Assembly: GCA_051294375.1 (NCBI GenBank)
Contig: CM119269.1
Span: forward strand, 19,815,936-19,879,935
Direction: 5' to 3'
From: Paraspadella gotoi
Taxonomy: Eukaryota > Chaetognatha
DNA length: 64,000 nucleotides
Shown: piece after piece, positions 1-12,210 of the stretch
Layout: the number at the start of each line of letters is the position of its first letter
How positions within the stretch are numbered: position 1 is the stretch's first letter
Made by a program: the position numbers and the translations under genes
Notes under the pieces: generated by a model
What the model was told of the DNA's origin: nothing
Seen by the model: only the letters and a program-made list of their open reading frames with translations
Database searches by the model: none

Positions 1-157
1 ATGTCATTGCAACTCTGCGCCGTGGGAGTTAAATTTTCGAGAAGAGAGAGAGAGTGGGACAGAAAGAGGCAGAGAAAGAACGAGAGAGAGAGAGAGAAGA
101 GAGAGAGAAGAGGAGAGAGGGGGAGAGAGAGAAGAGAGAAGAGAGAGAGAGGAGAGG

Positions 158-199
<42 letters not shown>

Positions 200-845
200 T
201 ATTCTACTAATCTAAAATGTGACAGTTAACACATTCACAAAACATATTGTTACAGAGCGGTAAATAACTTTATGTATAAACAAACAAAAAGTATTAAGTC
301 TACAAAATTTACACTACAAAATTGAGTTATCACCGAATCCTTTCCGTTTTTTATGTTCCACACAGAAGTTACTTTCTCAATAATTAAGAGAGAGAGAGAT
401 TCAACATTATGATCATCTCTTATTTACGTCAGGATTCGCCCACGGTTCATTCCTAATCCTTCATTCAGTGTAAATAAAATATATTGTACTGTGATATAAC
501 GGACAATAATATCACGCAGACCGAGAAAAGAGGGAAAACTGTCACAGATGAATAGAAAAATCGCCCCTTCCGTTCACAACTGTCAATTTTCTCCAGTCAG
601 CCCAAATTTCCAACGTCACGCAAAATTCACGCAACGGAGTTGTCGATCTTCGAATCTGACACCAAATCCTCGTCTTTCCAACTTCTATCTGACACACATG
701 ACGCAAAGGTTGACGCTGAACCCGATTCCATATTTCATCGTCGATCGCAGACTCCAACCAAATTCGTTTCTGCTTCGAGAAAAAAGAAAAAAAATCTTCG
801 ACGTTTATCGTGTTTTCGGTTGACCCTCCTTTCCCGAGGAGCGAT

Positions 846-1014
846 ATCTCTCTCTCCTTCTCTCGCTCTCTCTCTCGCTCTCTCTCTCGCTCTCTCTTCT
901 CCCTCCTCTCTCTCCTTCTCTTCCTCTCTCTCTCTCTCTCCCTTCTTCTCTCTCTCTCTCGCTCTCCTCCTCTCCTCTGCTCTCTCTCTCCGTCTTCTCT
1001 CTCTCCTCTCTTTC

Positions 1015-1082
<68 letters not shown>

Positions 1083-1190
1083 TCTCTCTTCTCCCTCTCT
1101 CCTCTCTCTCTCTCTCTCTCTCTCACGCTCTCTCTCACTGTCTATTTTTCTCTTTCCCTCTTTCTGTCTCTTTCTCTTTCTTCCCTTCTT
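846..1190 (+). repeat. (CT)n-rich microsatellite tract
   Basis: Long interrupted CT dinucleotide tract. Its complement (GA)n follows on the same strand at 1420-1535, and another GA tract opens the window (41-197). Confidence 0.85.
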
Positions 1191-1416
1191 TTTTTCTTTT
1201 TCCTTTTCTCTCTTTATATTTTCTCAAAATTATTTTTTCGACTACACTTTTCAGATACCTGGGTTCTGCCTCCATTTAACTCGATACGAAAGTATAAAAA
1301 AGAAAGAAAGTCAAGTGACTCCAGATAGTAGAGTAGAAAGACGAAATCGAGGAGCGGAGCATTGCAAAAGAAAGAAAAAAAAAGAGTCTGTTTTCGCATT
1401 TATTGTCGCTGGAAAG

Positions 1417-1456
<40 letters not shown>

Positions 1457-1458
1457 AG

Positions 1459-1494
<36 letters not shown>

Positions 1495-2029
1495 GAGAGA
1501 GAGAGAGAGAGAGCAGACACAGAGAGAGAGATACTCGGCCATGCATCTGCATTTTATCGTCAAACGCCAACTCAAGGTCGCATCTGCGTAAACAATCGAG
1601 AGGCAGAGAGACGCAGTGGCGATGTAACCTTCAATTCTCTTTGGCGGCGAATCTCCTTGGTGGAGTGCGTCATTGCGCGACTCATTTGCGCGCAGAAGAT
1701 GCGAGCGAAGGGAGAGGAAGCTCATCATTCAGGTTCATCTGGCGTGGTCCGCCGTTCTTGATAGACGCAGGTGGCCGACTTTATCGTTTATGCGATTAAT
1801 ATTGGTGCTATAAACGAGTAGCTTACGTCTATACATTGTAAAGTGTTTATGTTTTTCAGAGTCATGATTTTGGCAGAAGATATTTATTAGTTTAATAGTT
1901 TGATTTAACTAAACAAAGAATGACAATTCCTTTTCCTGGACCTGTCATAGCTTCTACTTTAAATAGGATATGTAAATGTTTTAATAATTTTACCTGCTTA
2001 CAAAAAGTTGTAATACAATTAAACAAAAC

Positions 2030-2480
2030 CTAATTAAACTTAAAAGATCCGGTCTCTGGTTGAAACAAAAATCTGGTATTGTTTATCAAATCCCTTAAAA
2101 TGTGGTAAAATGTACATTGGGAAACTGAGAGGTGTGTAAAAAGAAAATCGGAACATAAAAAATTATGTAAAAAGATAATAAAATAAAAGATTCTGCTATA
2201 TTTAGAACATCTTTTTGATTGCCCTAATATTCTGTCAATTTCCTGACCCAGGGGTTATTTGGGATGAATGTAAAATATTAGAACAAGAAAATAACAAATT
2301 AAAAAGATTGTCCTTAGAAAGTATTCATATTAAAAAGAATAAACTTAAAACAGTAAATAGAAAAAATGAAGGAAATTTGGAGCCACTGAATGGCGATAAG
2401 GTCTTAGGTACCTTGAATAATAAAAACAAAAAACCATTTGGTTTAAGTCATCTCAAGCTATAGAATTCAAAGGCAAGAAA
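2030..2480 (+). mobile_element. Decayed Penelope-like element, GIY-YIG endonuclease region
   Basis: Reading across frames, the plus strand gives K-S-G-I-V-Y-Q-I-P, K-C-G-K-M-Y-I-G, S-E-H-K-K-L-C-K-K, S-A-I-F-E-H, then an open piece (2215-2463) with P-G-V-I-W-D-E-C-K-I-L-E-Q-E-N-N-K-L-K-R, then S-L-E-S-I-H-I-K-K. This order (V-V-Y-x-I-P … Y-I-G … E-H … S-A … W-x-x-x-x-I-L-x-x-E … R … E … I) matches the C-terminal nuclease of Penelope-like retroelements and similar GIY-YIG proteins. Several stops and frameshifts show that it is dead. Element boundaries were not found. Confidence 0.5.
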
Positions 2481-2840
2481 GAAAAATAGGCCAAGTTGAT
2501 TGAAATGGATTTCAGCCATAATGGAGAGTTAGAAACTGCTTTACCTAAAACTGTTTGTAAATTTTTGTTAATTTTTTATGTCACCTTTAGAGGAACAGAA
2601 GTCTCTGAAGATCATGCTTATTTAAAAATAAATATTATGTTACTTCCAGAAATAATTTTTTTCCTTTTATATTATTGGCATGAAAAGACCAAATCAAACT
2701 ATTAACTATTGTAAAGTGTATAAAGCTTATGTACAGTAATCGCTATCGTGAACACTGCATCATTAGCACTAGTATTTTCCAGTAGATTCAATTTTTTTTT
2801 ATTTAGGATTTTTTGATTGATTTTCAAGAGCCTCCAGAAA

Positions 2841-2871
<31 letters not shown>

Positions 2872-3699
2872 GCCTCCAGAAATAAACTGCTTCATGTGAG
2901 AAAGGAAATGACAGTAATCTGCTCCAATGAGATTCAATTTTCACTAATTTAGTAACTTTATAAATTTGAAGCATCAATTAGAATTATTAATCAAATAAAA
3001 CTTTAATACTTTTTTGAGAAGATTCAATCTACATTTTTGCTTAGCGCCGGATAGACTTAGTTTATTTTCCAGTCTATGATCCCTTTCTTGTCGGCTGTAT
3101 TTTTTTTTTAGATCTATTCATCTCCTTCTATATTTATGTTATTTTTTAAATTCACGCCATTAGTAACCAGAGATTATCCCTTTTCAACATTTCATTTCCG
3201 CGATAAATATTATGTTTTCTGCATATTACGTCCGGCCACTGCGTACCTCTATTTTCGTCATCTTTATCCACTTTTTTCCATCAGCCCATCTCCCATCTTC
3301 CAATCTCCGCATTTTGTCTCTCTAATTCGCGCATTTTCTTTCGCCTATTTTTTTTTTTCATCTTTGCCGAGTCTTTGCGACGACTTTCTCCATCCTTCGC
3401 CCGTCCTTTCCTCATCTCCTCCTCTTGAGCGACTTGATCGGAGTTGATCCTCTTTCAACCGCCATTTAGTTGGCAACTTACCATCTCCTCGCCTCTCTGA
3501 CTGTCACCGGGCCTCACCCGCTGCTTTCATCCTCTCTCCTCCTCCTTTTCCTCCTCCTCCTCCTCCTCCTCCTCATCCTTCTCCCATCCGCGCTCATTTT
3601 TAATTCAGTTCCCTTCCACCGAGTCCTTGAGGCATTTCTCCAGGCGTCTCTCTCTCTCTCTCTGACTCTCTTTTTCTCGTTCCTTCTATCTGACTCTGT

Positions 3700-3706
3700 T
3701 TTTTTT

Positions 3707-3797
<91 letters not shown>
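3700..3797 (+). repeat. (TTTC)n microsatellite
   Basis: About 24 uninterrupted TTTC units inside a wider pyrimidine-rich block. Confidence 0.9.
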
Positions 3798-3799
<2 letters not shown>

Positions 3800-5364
3800 A
3801 TTTTTTTCTATTTTTTTTTTCTTTCTATCTTTTTTCCTTTGTTTTTTCCCTCTTTTTTTTTCTCTCTCTCTCCCTTTCTTTTCTTCTTTAGGTTTTCATT
3901 CATCATCTGCCATCTTTTCTCTTATCCTAACTCTTTTCTTGTCAATTCTTCTCCTTCCTAATTTTCTCCTGATTTACCATCTCACCCCTTTCTTTCTCCG
4001 CTTCCCCTCTTTCCGATCCTTTCTCGGTCCTCTCTTCGCCTCATTGCATTTACATCCTCTCTGTTCTTTTTTATTTAGTTCAACACCCCCGGATGTAAAA
4101 AGAACAAAGTCGCAATGGTTCCTTTTTTTTTACTTTCACTTTCAAATTTTTTTTTTCCCTCGTTTTTTTTTTATTTCTCTCATCTCATCTCAATTTGTCC
4201 CTCTTCTTTCACCCTCTCATCTCTATCCTCTTCTCGCTCTCAGCGTGACTATCTCGCTCCCTCTCGAAAAAAAGAAAAAAAAATCTGAGAAATGAACTGA
4301 ATTTGAATCCGCGTCCTTTGGCCGACGAGATGGAGGAAACACGGGGGAAGAAAAAAAAAAAAAAAGAAAGAAGTAAAAGGAGAGAAATAATGGGGGAGGA
4401 AAGAAAGTAAACTAGAGAAATAGAAAATGTAGAAAGAAATAACAAATTAAAGAGCGAAGAAAAAGAAGAGAAACATCGGAGAACAGGAGCAGAAGAGAGC
4501 AGATCCAAGAAGACGAAAGAGGAGAGAGAGAGAGAGAGAATAGAAAATAGAAAATAGAACAAAGTAGAAAGAGCAATCGTTGAGAGAAAAGGGGAACAAT
4601 AGAAAGAGCGAAGGGAGTGAAGACCCGTTTGACTGGGTGAGTGGGCGTGGCTGCATAGAAAAAGGGAATTAAATGTTTTTCTGCATTTTCTTTTGTAATT
4701 TTTTTTGTTGTATTTCGGGTTCATTTTCTAGTGTTTAAATAAACCTCATACCATTTTCCGATTGACAGAAATTATTTTAGATTTTTAACTGTGATTTGAA
4801 ACGGGCTTGTTAACATTGATGCCGTGGATAGGCCGTCAGTTTGCTCCGGACTGAAGGTTCTCCTAATTTATGCAAACTGCCACGTTTTTACTAAGTCACT
4901 GGCCCGATGTTGTAGCACAGAGGCTTCGATAGAGCCAACAGCAAAAGTAACCAATATTTCTGTATGAAAATTTAGGTGGCTGTTTATAACAATAGCTGAT
5001 GCCAGCAGCCTAGAAAAGGAATCCCAAGATAGATGGAAAAGGAAGAAATGGTTGCGAAAACGAGGAAGTACACCCGAAGAACTGAAAAATATTTAAAGAG
5101 AGCAGCTCGGTAGAAAAATACTTCCGGGTCAAAAATCCATATATTACACAAAAGAGATAAAGAAGTACATACAAAAAAACATGGAAATACGGATAAGGCA
5201 TAAAACCGGAAGACGAAACAAGTGCAAAAGGCCAAGAGCGAAAGAAAAAGGGAAAAAAAAAGAAAGCAGAAGCGAAATCTCGGAGAAAACTTTATTTTTA
5301 GCGAAGGCCGTTGGGGTCAGAGAGAAATTCGAGGCCATCGGTGAAGCTGGAGGTTATGATAGGA

Positions 5365-5520
5365 GGAGAAAGATGCGAGCAGAGGAGAAAAGATGAATGA
5401 AAAAGTGGAAGAAGAAGCGAGCAAAGGAGGAGAAAGGTGCGAGCAGAGGAGAAAAGATGAGTGAAAAAGTGGAAGAAGAAGCGAGCAAAGGAGGAGAAAG
5501 GTGCGCGCAAAGGAGAGAAA
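5365..5520 (+). repeat. Tandem repeat of about 63-bp purine-rich units
   Basis: About 2.5 units containing GCGAGCAGAGGAGAAAAGAT, then GAATGAAAAAGTGGAAGAAG. It lies in the purine-rich half of the 3.2-5.7 kb strand-switch region. Confidence 0.7.
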
Positions 5521-5804
5521 AGACAAATGAGAATAAAAAAAAAAAGATGCAAGAATCGGCGGAGAAACGAAATGCAAACAAAAGCGAAGAATGACTGATG
5601 GTTAAGGAGATTAGATTAAGTCAGAGGTCGATGTGGAGGAGAAGAAGGAGGAAGAGGAGAAGGGAAATGAAGAGGAGGAGGGATGAGGTAAAATCGTTAT
5701 CAGAGACGATGAATCGATGCCGGAAAAATGATTCAAGTTGCCGCCGTCTTAATAAGATCGGGACACTCCGCTCTTCCAATGGAATCCACATGGAGAGAGA
5801 TTCG

Positions 5805-5862
<58 letters not shown>

Positions 5863-7022
5863 GATGGTGTTTGTGATGAAATCGTCACCTCAGAATCACC
5901 GAAAACCCGTTTGATTTTCTCGCAACTTTGTTTGTCGTGTCTTCATCCAATTTCCTCCCGGCTTCTTTCCTTCCTCGAGGTAAGAAAATCTTTTCAATTT
6001 TTTCCCCGCCGGTTTTTTCGATCTTTTCGGTTTATGTTTTTTTCTTATTTTCATAATAAATATATTATCTTCGCAAAAACATTTTTTTATAACTTGGTAA
6101 GAATTTTGAATTGACAATCTTAAATGACAAGATTTACAAAAAGAACGAAAATTTAAAATAAGGAATTTTCAATATTTGAAAAGTTCGTATTTAGAATTTA
6201 GATTCTCAAAAGCGAAAACTCATTTCTAAAAGTTTTGATCTTCCTGAACCACAAGTCGTCGCGTGGCATAAACAATGTTTATCAAAAAGCCTTTTCACGA
6301 GTAAACGAAATATTTTATGAGAAAGAAGATAAAAAATATTGAATCATTCGTGAAAAAATACATCATACTTTTTTATGTCAAAATAATATTTTTCGTTCGA
6401 AATGAAATATCAATTTTTATTAAATCGGCAGTAATTTAACATTTGTGTTCGGTTAAAATATTTCAATGAACCAACGACAATCTATGGGAACTAACTTTTT
6501 GCAAGTTAACGAAATTCAATAAGTTTATACATTATCACCGAATATCGTGATTAATATCAAATAATTTTTCTACCAACTTGTTAACATAAACCGCTAAGAA
6601 CCATCTTTTGATTGCTTCACCTCAAACAAATCACAACTACTAACCAATCAAACCTACGCCAACTCAGAATATCCTTTCTATTCAGGAGATAGAAAAAAAA
6701 ATCAGGCGAATTTTCGTTTTATTTCCACCGTAAAGAAAATATTCATTTGGATACGGTTTAGTATTTCGTTGGACCAAACCGAAGGCCTCATAAAAGATCT
6801 ATGCGAAAAAACCTTTTTTTTTCCGCCGGAAAGAAAAACGAAAAAAAAAATGGAATGATACGTGGAGGTCAGGTCGTCTCTTTCCTTTTCCTCCATTTCC
6901 TTTCCTCCCTTTTCCTCTTTTTTTTTCTCTCTGGAGTCTCTGCTCGGCGTCGGCTTGACCTCACCCTCACGTTCGCTTCGACATAAACTCAATAAAGGCG
7001 GAGAACGCCCGTCGAACCACAG

Positions 7023-7083
7023 GCCTGGCGAGGCGGCAGCGGCATCGCCTGGCGAGTCAGCAGCGGCATCGCCTGGCGCTGCG
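7023..7083 (+). repeat. Short tandem repeat of 27-bp GC-rich units
   Basis: GGCGAGGCGGCAGCGGCATCGCCT and a near copy; a little over two units in otherwise AT-rich DNA. It is open as Ala/Ser/Pro on the plus strand, but no gene is supported. Confidence 0.5.
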
Positions 7084-7384
7084 AATGATGCCTTCGATGA
7101 AAAAATTATCCTTTTTATATGTAGCCAACAAGCAGAAAAAAAGAACACTTAGTCAATCTTCCATTTCATTGGAGTCTGGAAAATGACATTATCTGCAGAA
7201 CAACAAACAACGAGCTCCATCAGTACAACTACATCAAAATCAAACATCTTCCGATTTAGTAGCCCAACTAAGGTTCTCATTTCCGACATTTAGTACATAA
7301 TTTATATTGTATCAAATCTTATTCGTTCATAAATTGAAGCAATCGACCAAGATGAATAAAACCGTACCTCCCGAAGTGACTTAC

Positions 7385-7472
7385 CTTGTACCTGCCGAGA
7401 TTTTTGATGGGGCACGTCAGGACTGCCGTTTGCCCTACCGCGACCGTCACATTCTCCATTGGCATGTCGAAA
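7385..7472 (-). CDS. Dpr/DIP-like Ig protein, start of Ig domain 1
   Basis: An 88-base exon (acceptor ACTCCAG, donor GTAAGT) encoding F-D-M-P-M-E-N-V-T-V-A-V-G-Q-T-A-V-L-T-C followed by P-I-K-N-L-G-R-Y-K. This is the A/B-strand opening of a V/I-set Ig domain, with an N-glycosylation site (NVT), the G-Q-T-A turn, the first Ig cysteine and the N-L-G motif. That combination is typical of the protostome Dpr, DIP and lachesin cell-surface proteins, which work as neuronal recognition molecules. In those families the next exon begins with the V-S/A-W tryptophan; here the exon ends in phase 0 just before it. I could not find the following exon between positions 1 and 7384, so the gene probably runs off the window through a long intron. 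Dpr versus DIP versus lachesin cannot be settled from this piece. Confidence 0.62.
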
Positions 7473-7589
7473 CTGGAGTGGGAGGATGAAGAAAAGCCAA
7501 GGGAGAATCAAATGAGGAAAAGTTGGAATGATAAAATAAAAAAGGGGTGTAACAATACAAACAAAACAAAAACAACAAAACTAACTTAC

Positions 7590-7656
7590 CTTGGATATCG
7601 ATAGTTTTGTGTAGCAAGAACGGCGCCTCCTTGTGAGCGGAGAATGCCGATCGGAC
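7590..7656 (-). CDS. Dpr/DIP-like Ig protein, second coding exon
   Basis: A 67-base exon with acceptor CTTTCAG and donor GTAAGT. Read in the phase set by its neighbours, it encodes P-I-G-I-L-R-S-Q-G-G-A-V-L-A-T-Q-N-Y-R-Y-P, the linker between the signal peptide and the first Ig domain. It leaves two bases (AG), which the next exon completes to serine. The perfect phase fit on both sides is the main support; the sequence itself is not diagnostic. Confidence 0.5.
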
Positions 7657-7923
7657 CTGAAAGGAAATGATGTTAGGACGGAAAGAAAATAGAAAAAAAT
7701 GGTAAGAGAGAGAGAAAGGAAATAAAGAATAAAATTGAAAAAGGGGAAAAAATACACCCATTCACTAACAGTAGATTAAAAATAACTCTTTTTTTTTGTT
7801 TCTGAATTTTGAATTCTTAATTTTATGGTTAAAAATTCAAGTATTACTTAATTACATAATTATGAATAGATCTCCCGCTTCTCAGAATGATCCCCCCCCC
7901 TTCCGTTCCTCCTTTACATTCAC

Positions 7924-8275
7924 CGGTGAGAATAAAGGCCCAGGTAATTAAGACGATTTGGAAACGCGAGAATCTCCAGGGAGAGAGAGGGTGGAACGCC
8001 GGCGCCGCCCTTCGAGTTTCGGCGCCGCATGACTTGGCGCCGCGCGAACACCATGCCGCCGTCCCGACTATCCGCGGCGCCTTGAGGAAACGTCCGTGTT
8101 TTTCGGAACATCGCGTNNNNNNNNNNGCGGCGGCGGCGGCGGCGCGAGGGGCGTTGGAGGTTCGAGGCGCGTTCGGCGGAGTGATGGAGGCGGAAGTGGA
8201 AGAGGAAGAGGGAAAATGGGGAGACGGAGAACCGGAAAGGGAGGAGGTGCCGGTGGAGGCGGAAGCGGAATCCAC
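7924..8275 (-). CDS. Dpr/DIP-like Ig protein, first coding exon (gapped)
   Basis: Candidate first exon of the minus-strand Ig gene. It opens with an ATG at 8275 and a Ser/Pro/Ala-rich leader. It is broken by a 10-base N gap (8117-8126), so its reading frame across the gap is uncertain. After the gap it encodes a hydrophobic, signal-like segment, F-Q-I-V-L-I-T-W-A-F-I-L-T. It ends CTCACCG with a donor GTGAAT, leaving one base of a codon (phase 1). That matches the next exon at 7656, which begins with the two bases needed to complete a glycine codon. The long leader before the hydrophobic segment is atypical for a cleaved signal peptide, and the true start could be further in. The region is GC-rich (GCC/GCG runs) compared with its surroundings. 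Confidence 0.4.
8117..8126. other. Assembly gap, 10 Ns
   Basis: Inside the first coding exon of the Dpr/DIP-like gene; the true missing length is unknown. Confidence 0.95.
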
Positions 8276-10493
8276 GTAATCTCCGGATTTTGATCCGGCG
8301 ATTTCGTCCGCGAGATTTTCCGGCGAGGAGGAAGAGGAAGAGGCGGAGGAAGGGCGGATGGGGTGAGGAATCGCCGGACGGACGATCGGGGGAAGATTTG
8401 AGATGGAAGAGGATGAGGGAGAGGGAGAGGGAGAGGGAGAGAGTGGGGAAAAGAGTCTGGCGAAGTTTTTAGTTTCGCTGGAAAAAAAAAAGAAAGATAA
8501 GGGGAAAAAAATAAATAAACCGCTGACGTCACGGCTTCTCTTGTCAAACCAGGAAAAAAAAAATCGCCGATGTTTTTTTTTTATTATGAATTCGATTCCG
8601 AGTGGATGAATAAATATCGCGTTATTAAGATTTATTTATTCAGTTATTTGAATTTATTCCGAGCATAAAATGGCAGCGATTATTTGGTTGCCGTCCCTCT
8701 CTCTCTCTTTTTTTTTTATCTCGCGGCTTTGGGAAATCTATTAGTTCTAATCTATATCAAATATATTCTCATCCAAAGTCTCTATTAAGTGTAACTCTAG
8801 TCTAATTTCAACGTAATGAAGTTTTAATCAATTTATTAATTTATTTATTTATAAACTTTCAAGAATTTTGGTTCATTCCATCAAAACGTTTTAAACATTA
8901 CTTCAGATAGGTTAGATTTGATTTCATAAAATCCCCAATTTTTTTTTCTTCACCCCCGTTACCTTTCGTCGCTCTCCGAATAAATTTCAACTCGGCCTCC
9001 GCCGTCGTCGTAGTCGTCGTCGTAGTCGTCGTCGCTTCGACGGCGCCACTTTCGCCTCCATCGCCGCACCGGCGTCGTCCCACGGAGCCAGTCATGCCGT
9101 GGCGCCGTCGCCATCGCCATCGCTACGTCGCTGGCAGTCTCCGTCGGCGCCGCCATCTCGACGCTTTCCGACGTCCCCGAGGCCGTCCCCGATTTTCCGA
9201 TTTTCTGGTCCGATTTTATTTGCATGGTTTTTTCTTTTTTTTTTTTTTTTGTTTTTCTTTTATTCACAAAGAAGTTTTTTGCTCTGTTTAAACTTTAAAG
9301 TTCCATCCTTTTATTTTTTCCGCCAGAGCTTTTTAATTCGAGCAAAATTAAAAATCCCTTCCACTATAATCTATATTTAAAAATTTAAATAGATCCTCCA
9401 ATTTTTCAAATTTTGCGTCGCAAACTTTTTTTTGGCTTCTGAAGCCGCAATCACTTTTGGTGTGTTGTTGTTTCTTTTTTTTTTTTTTTTTTTTTGTTAT
9501 TTAACTTTTTGGTTTAAAAAATATTTCGGGTCCGCGTCTATCCGAAAAAAGTTCCAGTCTTAATGTTTGTTGTATAAAAAATAAAAAAGCGGAAAAATGA
9601 TGTTTTGTTTGTTTATTTTTAAGGATTTCCTTCGTTGCTGAGGTTATAAGTTAGACGAGTGAACTTTTGTTTTGTTTGTTTGTTTTTAATCACGATACGC
9701 ACGAATGATAAGTGGATAAATTGTTTTTGTTTGTATTTTTTGTTTAGATTATTAGTATGCAACTTTCTTGGTTTTCATAGTACTACTTTTTTTTAGAGGT
9801 TATGACGTCACATCTTTTTGTTTGTTTTTTGTATTGTAATAATCACATATAGGGTTACGAGGGTTCAAGACTATACGATTTATACACACGTTAAATTCAT
9901 AAGATGTAGTTTCTGTGACGAAAAAAAGAGAAAAAACAAAGCATTAAAACTAAAATAAAATAATAATCGCAATCAAAAATTAACTTGAGAAATATGTAAT
10001 GTTCAGCATTTATACAAGAACATTGAGAGAGATGATTTGTCAGACTCAAACGTGAATGCCATTCCGTTGAGTTCGTTCATATTTAAGAAAGCATGTATTT
10101 TGCATCGTTCAAAGTTTTGTCAAAAATGTATTGTACGAATCAGAATATACTAAAAAATTTTTTTTTCGCTCTGCCATTTTGGTTAGTTTATCGACCGAAA
10201 TAGTTTTGTCAACATCTGGTGACTTGCGACAAATAAATGACATAAGCCATAATCCAATTTATCTCTCTCAAATCTCGACGCAAGCCGAATACGGGTTCTC
10301 CTCTATTTTGTTTGAGCCCAAAAATACGCCAAAAAAGTAAAAATAGGAGACAAAAAATAGAAATGATAGATAACAGGAATATTTTTTTTTCTGTAAAATT
10401 CGTCCGGTCAACGTCATCAATTTGTTTATGTTTTTCCTTTGCTTTGCGGATTTGAGAAACACCCTCTCTTTGGAAACCAATGGGGTTTCTCTC

Positions 10494-10497
<4 letters not shown>

Positions 10498-10590
<93 letters not shown>

Positions 10591-10610
10591 TCTCTCTCCC
10601 TCCCTCCCTC
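10498..10610 (+). repeat. (CT)n microsatellite
   Basis: More than 100 bases of TC dinucleotides. Comparable tracts lie at 5810-5858, 12500-12605, 48549-48603 and 50151-50200, and GA tracts at 11710-11747, 12930-13003, 16077-16135, 16255-16325, 18500-18562, 18646-18720 and 56254-56302. Confidence 0.85.
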
Positions 10611-11029
10611 ACTCTATCTTCTCTCTCTCCCAATCTCTTATTTGTTCGTTCGCTTACCCGTTACACTCCCTAATGTTCTTGCCACTCAGGAAAACTTTTT
10701 ACAGAACAATAGACACAGGTGAGACTTCGAGCTTTGGAAAAACAAAGGAATAAAAAACAAACAAAACATCGAAACAAAGTAGAACCAACCACAACTTGAT
10801 AAAAAATACAATTACATGAATAAATATGTTTAAATCAGAGTTCACTGTAGTCCGTATCTGTAAAATATAAAATTTATATTTAGATTAAAAATCTTAAAAA
10901 GTTTTAAAATTCTTAAAGAAATCAAATAAAATATGAAAGATTGTTACTAAGACCTCGCCTCATGTGCAGATTAGTTTTAATGTTTCGGACTTTTTCGACT
11001 TTTTGGAATGAATTAGACTGTTCCTTCCT

Positions 11030-11250
11030 TCAGCGCCGTAAGAGCGCACTGGGCTAGCGCTTCATCTCCGAACTACTAGCTCCGGCTACTAGCCCTGGTC
11101 GGAAGTCGTGAGTGACGGGCCTGTTAAACCGCCGGAAGCAAGCCTACCGCCGGATCCGAAGTTCCGGACGGAAAAATCTTCCAAACCCACTGGGCACACT
11201 AAGTGTGGGGGCTAACCACACTCATAGAGAGGCATGCCGACCTTCTCTCG
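11030..11250. other. GC-rich island in AT-rich DNA, possible SINE or structured RNA
   Basis: About 220 bases of much higher GC than the flanks, with short inverted pairs (GCGCACTGGGCTAGCGC, CACACTAAGTGTGGGGG). The minus strand has an A-box-like TAGCCCAGTG but no B box. No reading frame of interest. Not identified. Confidence 0.3.
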
Positions 11251-11706
11251 TCTCGGTCACTTCAGAATGATATTTAAGGTTTTGAGTTTCATTTATTTTT
11301 CAGTCATATTTTTAAAGAAATTTATCCATATCGTCATTGCACATATAGTATAAATACAAAAAGAAACTAAGTTGTGTATAATTTAAAAATACTATAGATT
11401 ATAAGAAGCTCCGAAGATTAAGAGATTTATAACATTTATGAGTGAGCGCCTTGTACGATGTGGCAATAAATGAAGGAATAATTTCTGAATCAATGAATAA
11501 ACAAACTAACGAAAATCTTATGCCTCACAATTAAAATGGTTTCAGACACAATTTTTTTCCTTTTAACGAGATAAAAAGCGAAGAACAAACGCGTCGGTTC
11601 CACTTCAGTTCGAAAAACAATCTCAACGGGTGTTTCTGCGACCCACCATTTTGGATACAACAGTGGGGCATTCCCTTCAATGGCGCCCATTCTGGGGAAC
11701 TTAATC

Positions 11707-11751
<45 letters not shown>

Positions 11752-12104
11752 AAAGGACGCTATTCCACTGATTGAGGTACATTTTCCAAACGCAAAGCAA
11801 GAATAAACTCTGACTGGATCGCTCTCACTCCCCTTCTTCTTCTCTCTCGTTCTTTCTTGTTATCTCTTTAACTTAACTCTTTTATATATCCAAGGAGTGT
11901 AGTAAGAATTGTCTTTCTCAGCCAAAGTCAATTAGAGGAAAAGTCTTTTTTTCTCTTGGTGTATCAGCTGAACTATTTTCTGTCTCTCGTCAAGGACGTT
12001 TTCGTGATAATTTGCAATATAATAGAAAAGGAGAAAAAATAGGTAAAATGAGAGGGAAAGAACATAAAGAAATGAAAGAAAGAGAAAGGATGATAAAAAA
12101 AAAT

Positions 12105-12210
12105 AAAAGGAAAGGAAAAGAAAGGAAAGGAAAGGAAAGGAAAGGAAAGGAAAGGAAAGGAAAGGAAAGGAAAGGAAAGGAAAGGAAAGGAAAGGAAAGG
12201 AAAAGAAAAG
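12105..12210 (+). repeat. (GGAAA)n microsatellite
   Basis: About 18 AAAGG pentamers, decaying to AAAAG at the right end. Confidence 0.9.

Larger units (their letters stand above)
2500..7300. other. Non-coding DNA: pyrimidine block then purine block
   Basis: From about 3240 to 4280 the plus strand is T/C-rich; from about 4290 to 5700 it is A/G-rich. The remainder is AT-rich. Long reading frames here are Ser/Leu/Phe or Arg/Glu/Lys artefacts of composition. No gene seen. Confidence 0.6.

Noticed and set aside
542-1761. Long reading frames rich in Ser/Leu or Arg/Glu on both strands
   Set aside because: They are translations of (CT)n and (GA)n tracts, open in several frames at once. The same applies to frames at 10.2-10.7, 12.0-13.0, 16.0-16.7 and 57.0-57.4 kb.
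3470-3961. Phe/Leu/Ser-rich and Lys/Glu-rich frames over (TTTC)n tracts, also at 49.1-49.6 and 55.0-55.3 kb
   Set aside because: Pure microsatellite translation.
8068-8547. Pro-rich minus-strand frame upstream of the Dpr/DIP-like exons
   Set aside because: It crosses the N gap in a frame different from the signal-like segment and is purely compositional. The alternative frame that joins the Ig exons in phase was preferred.
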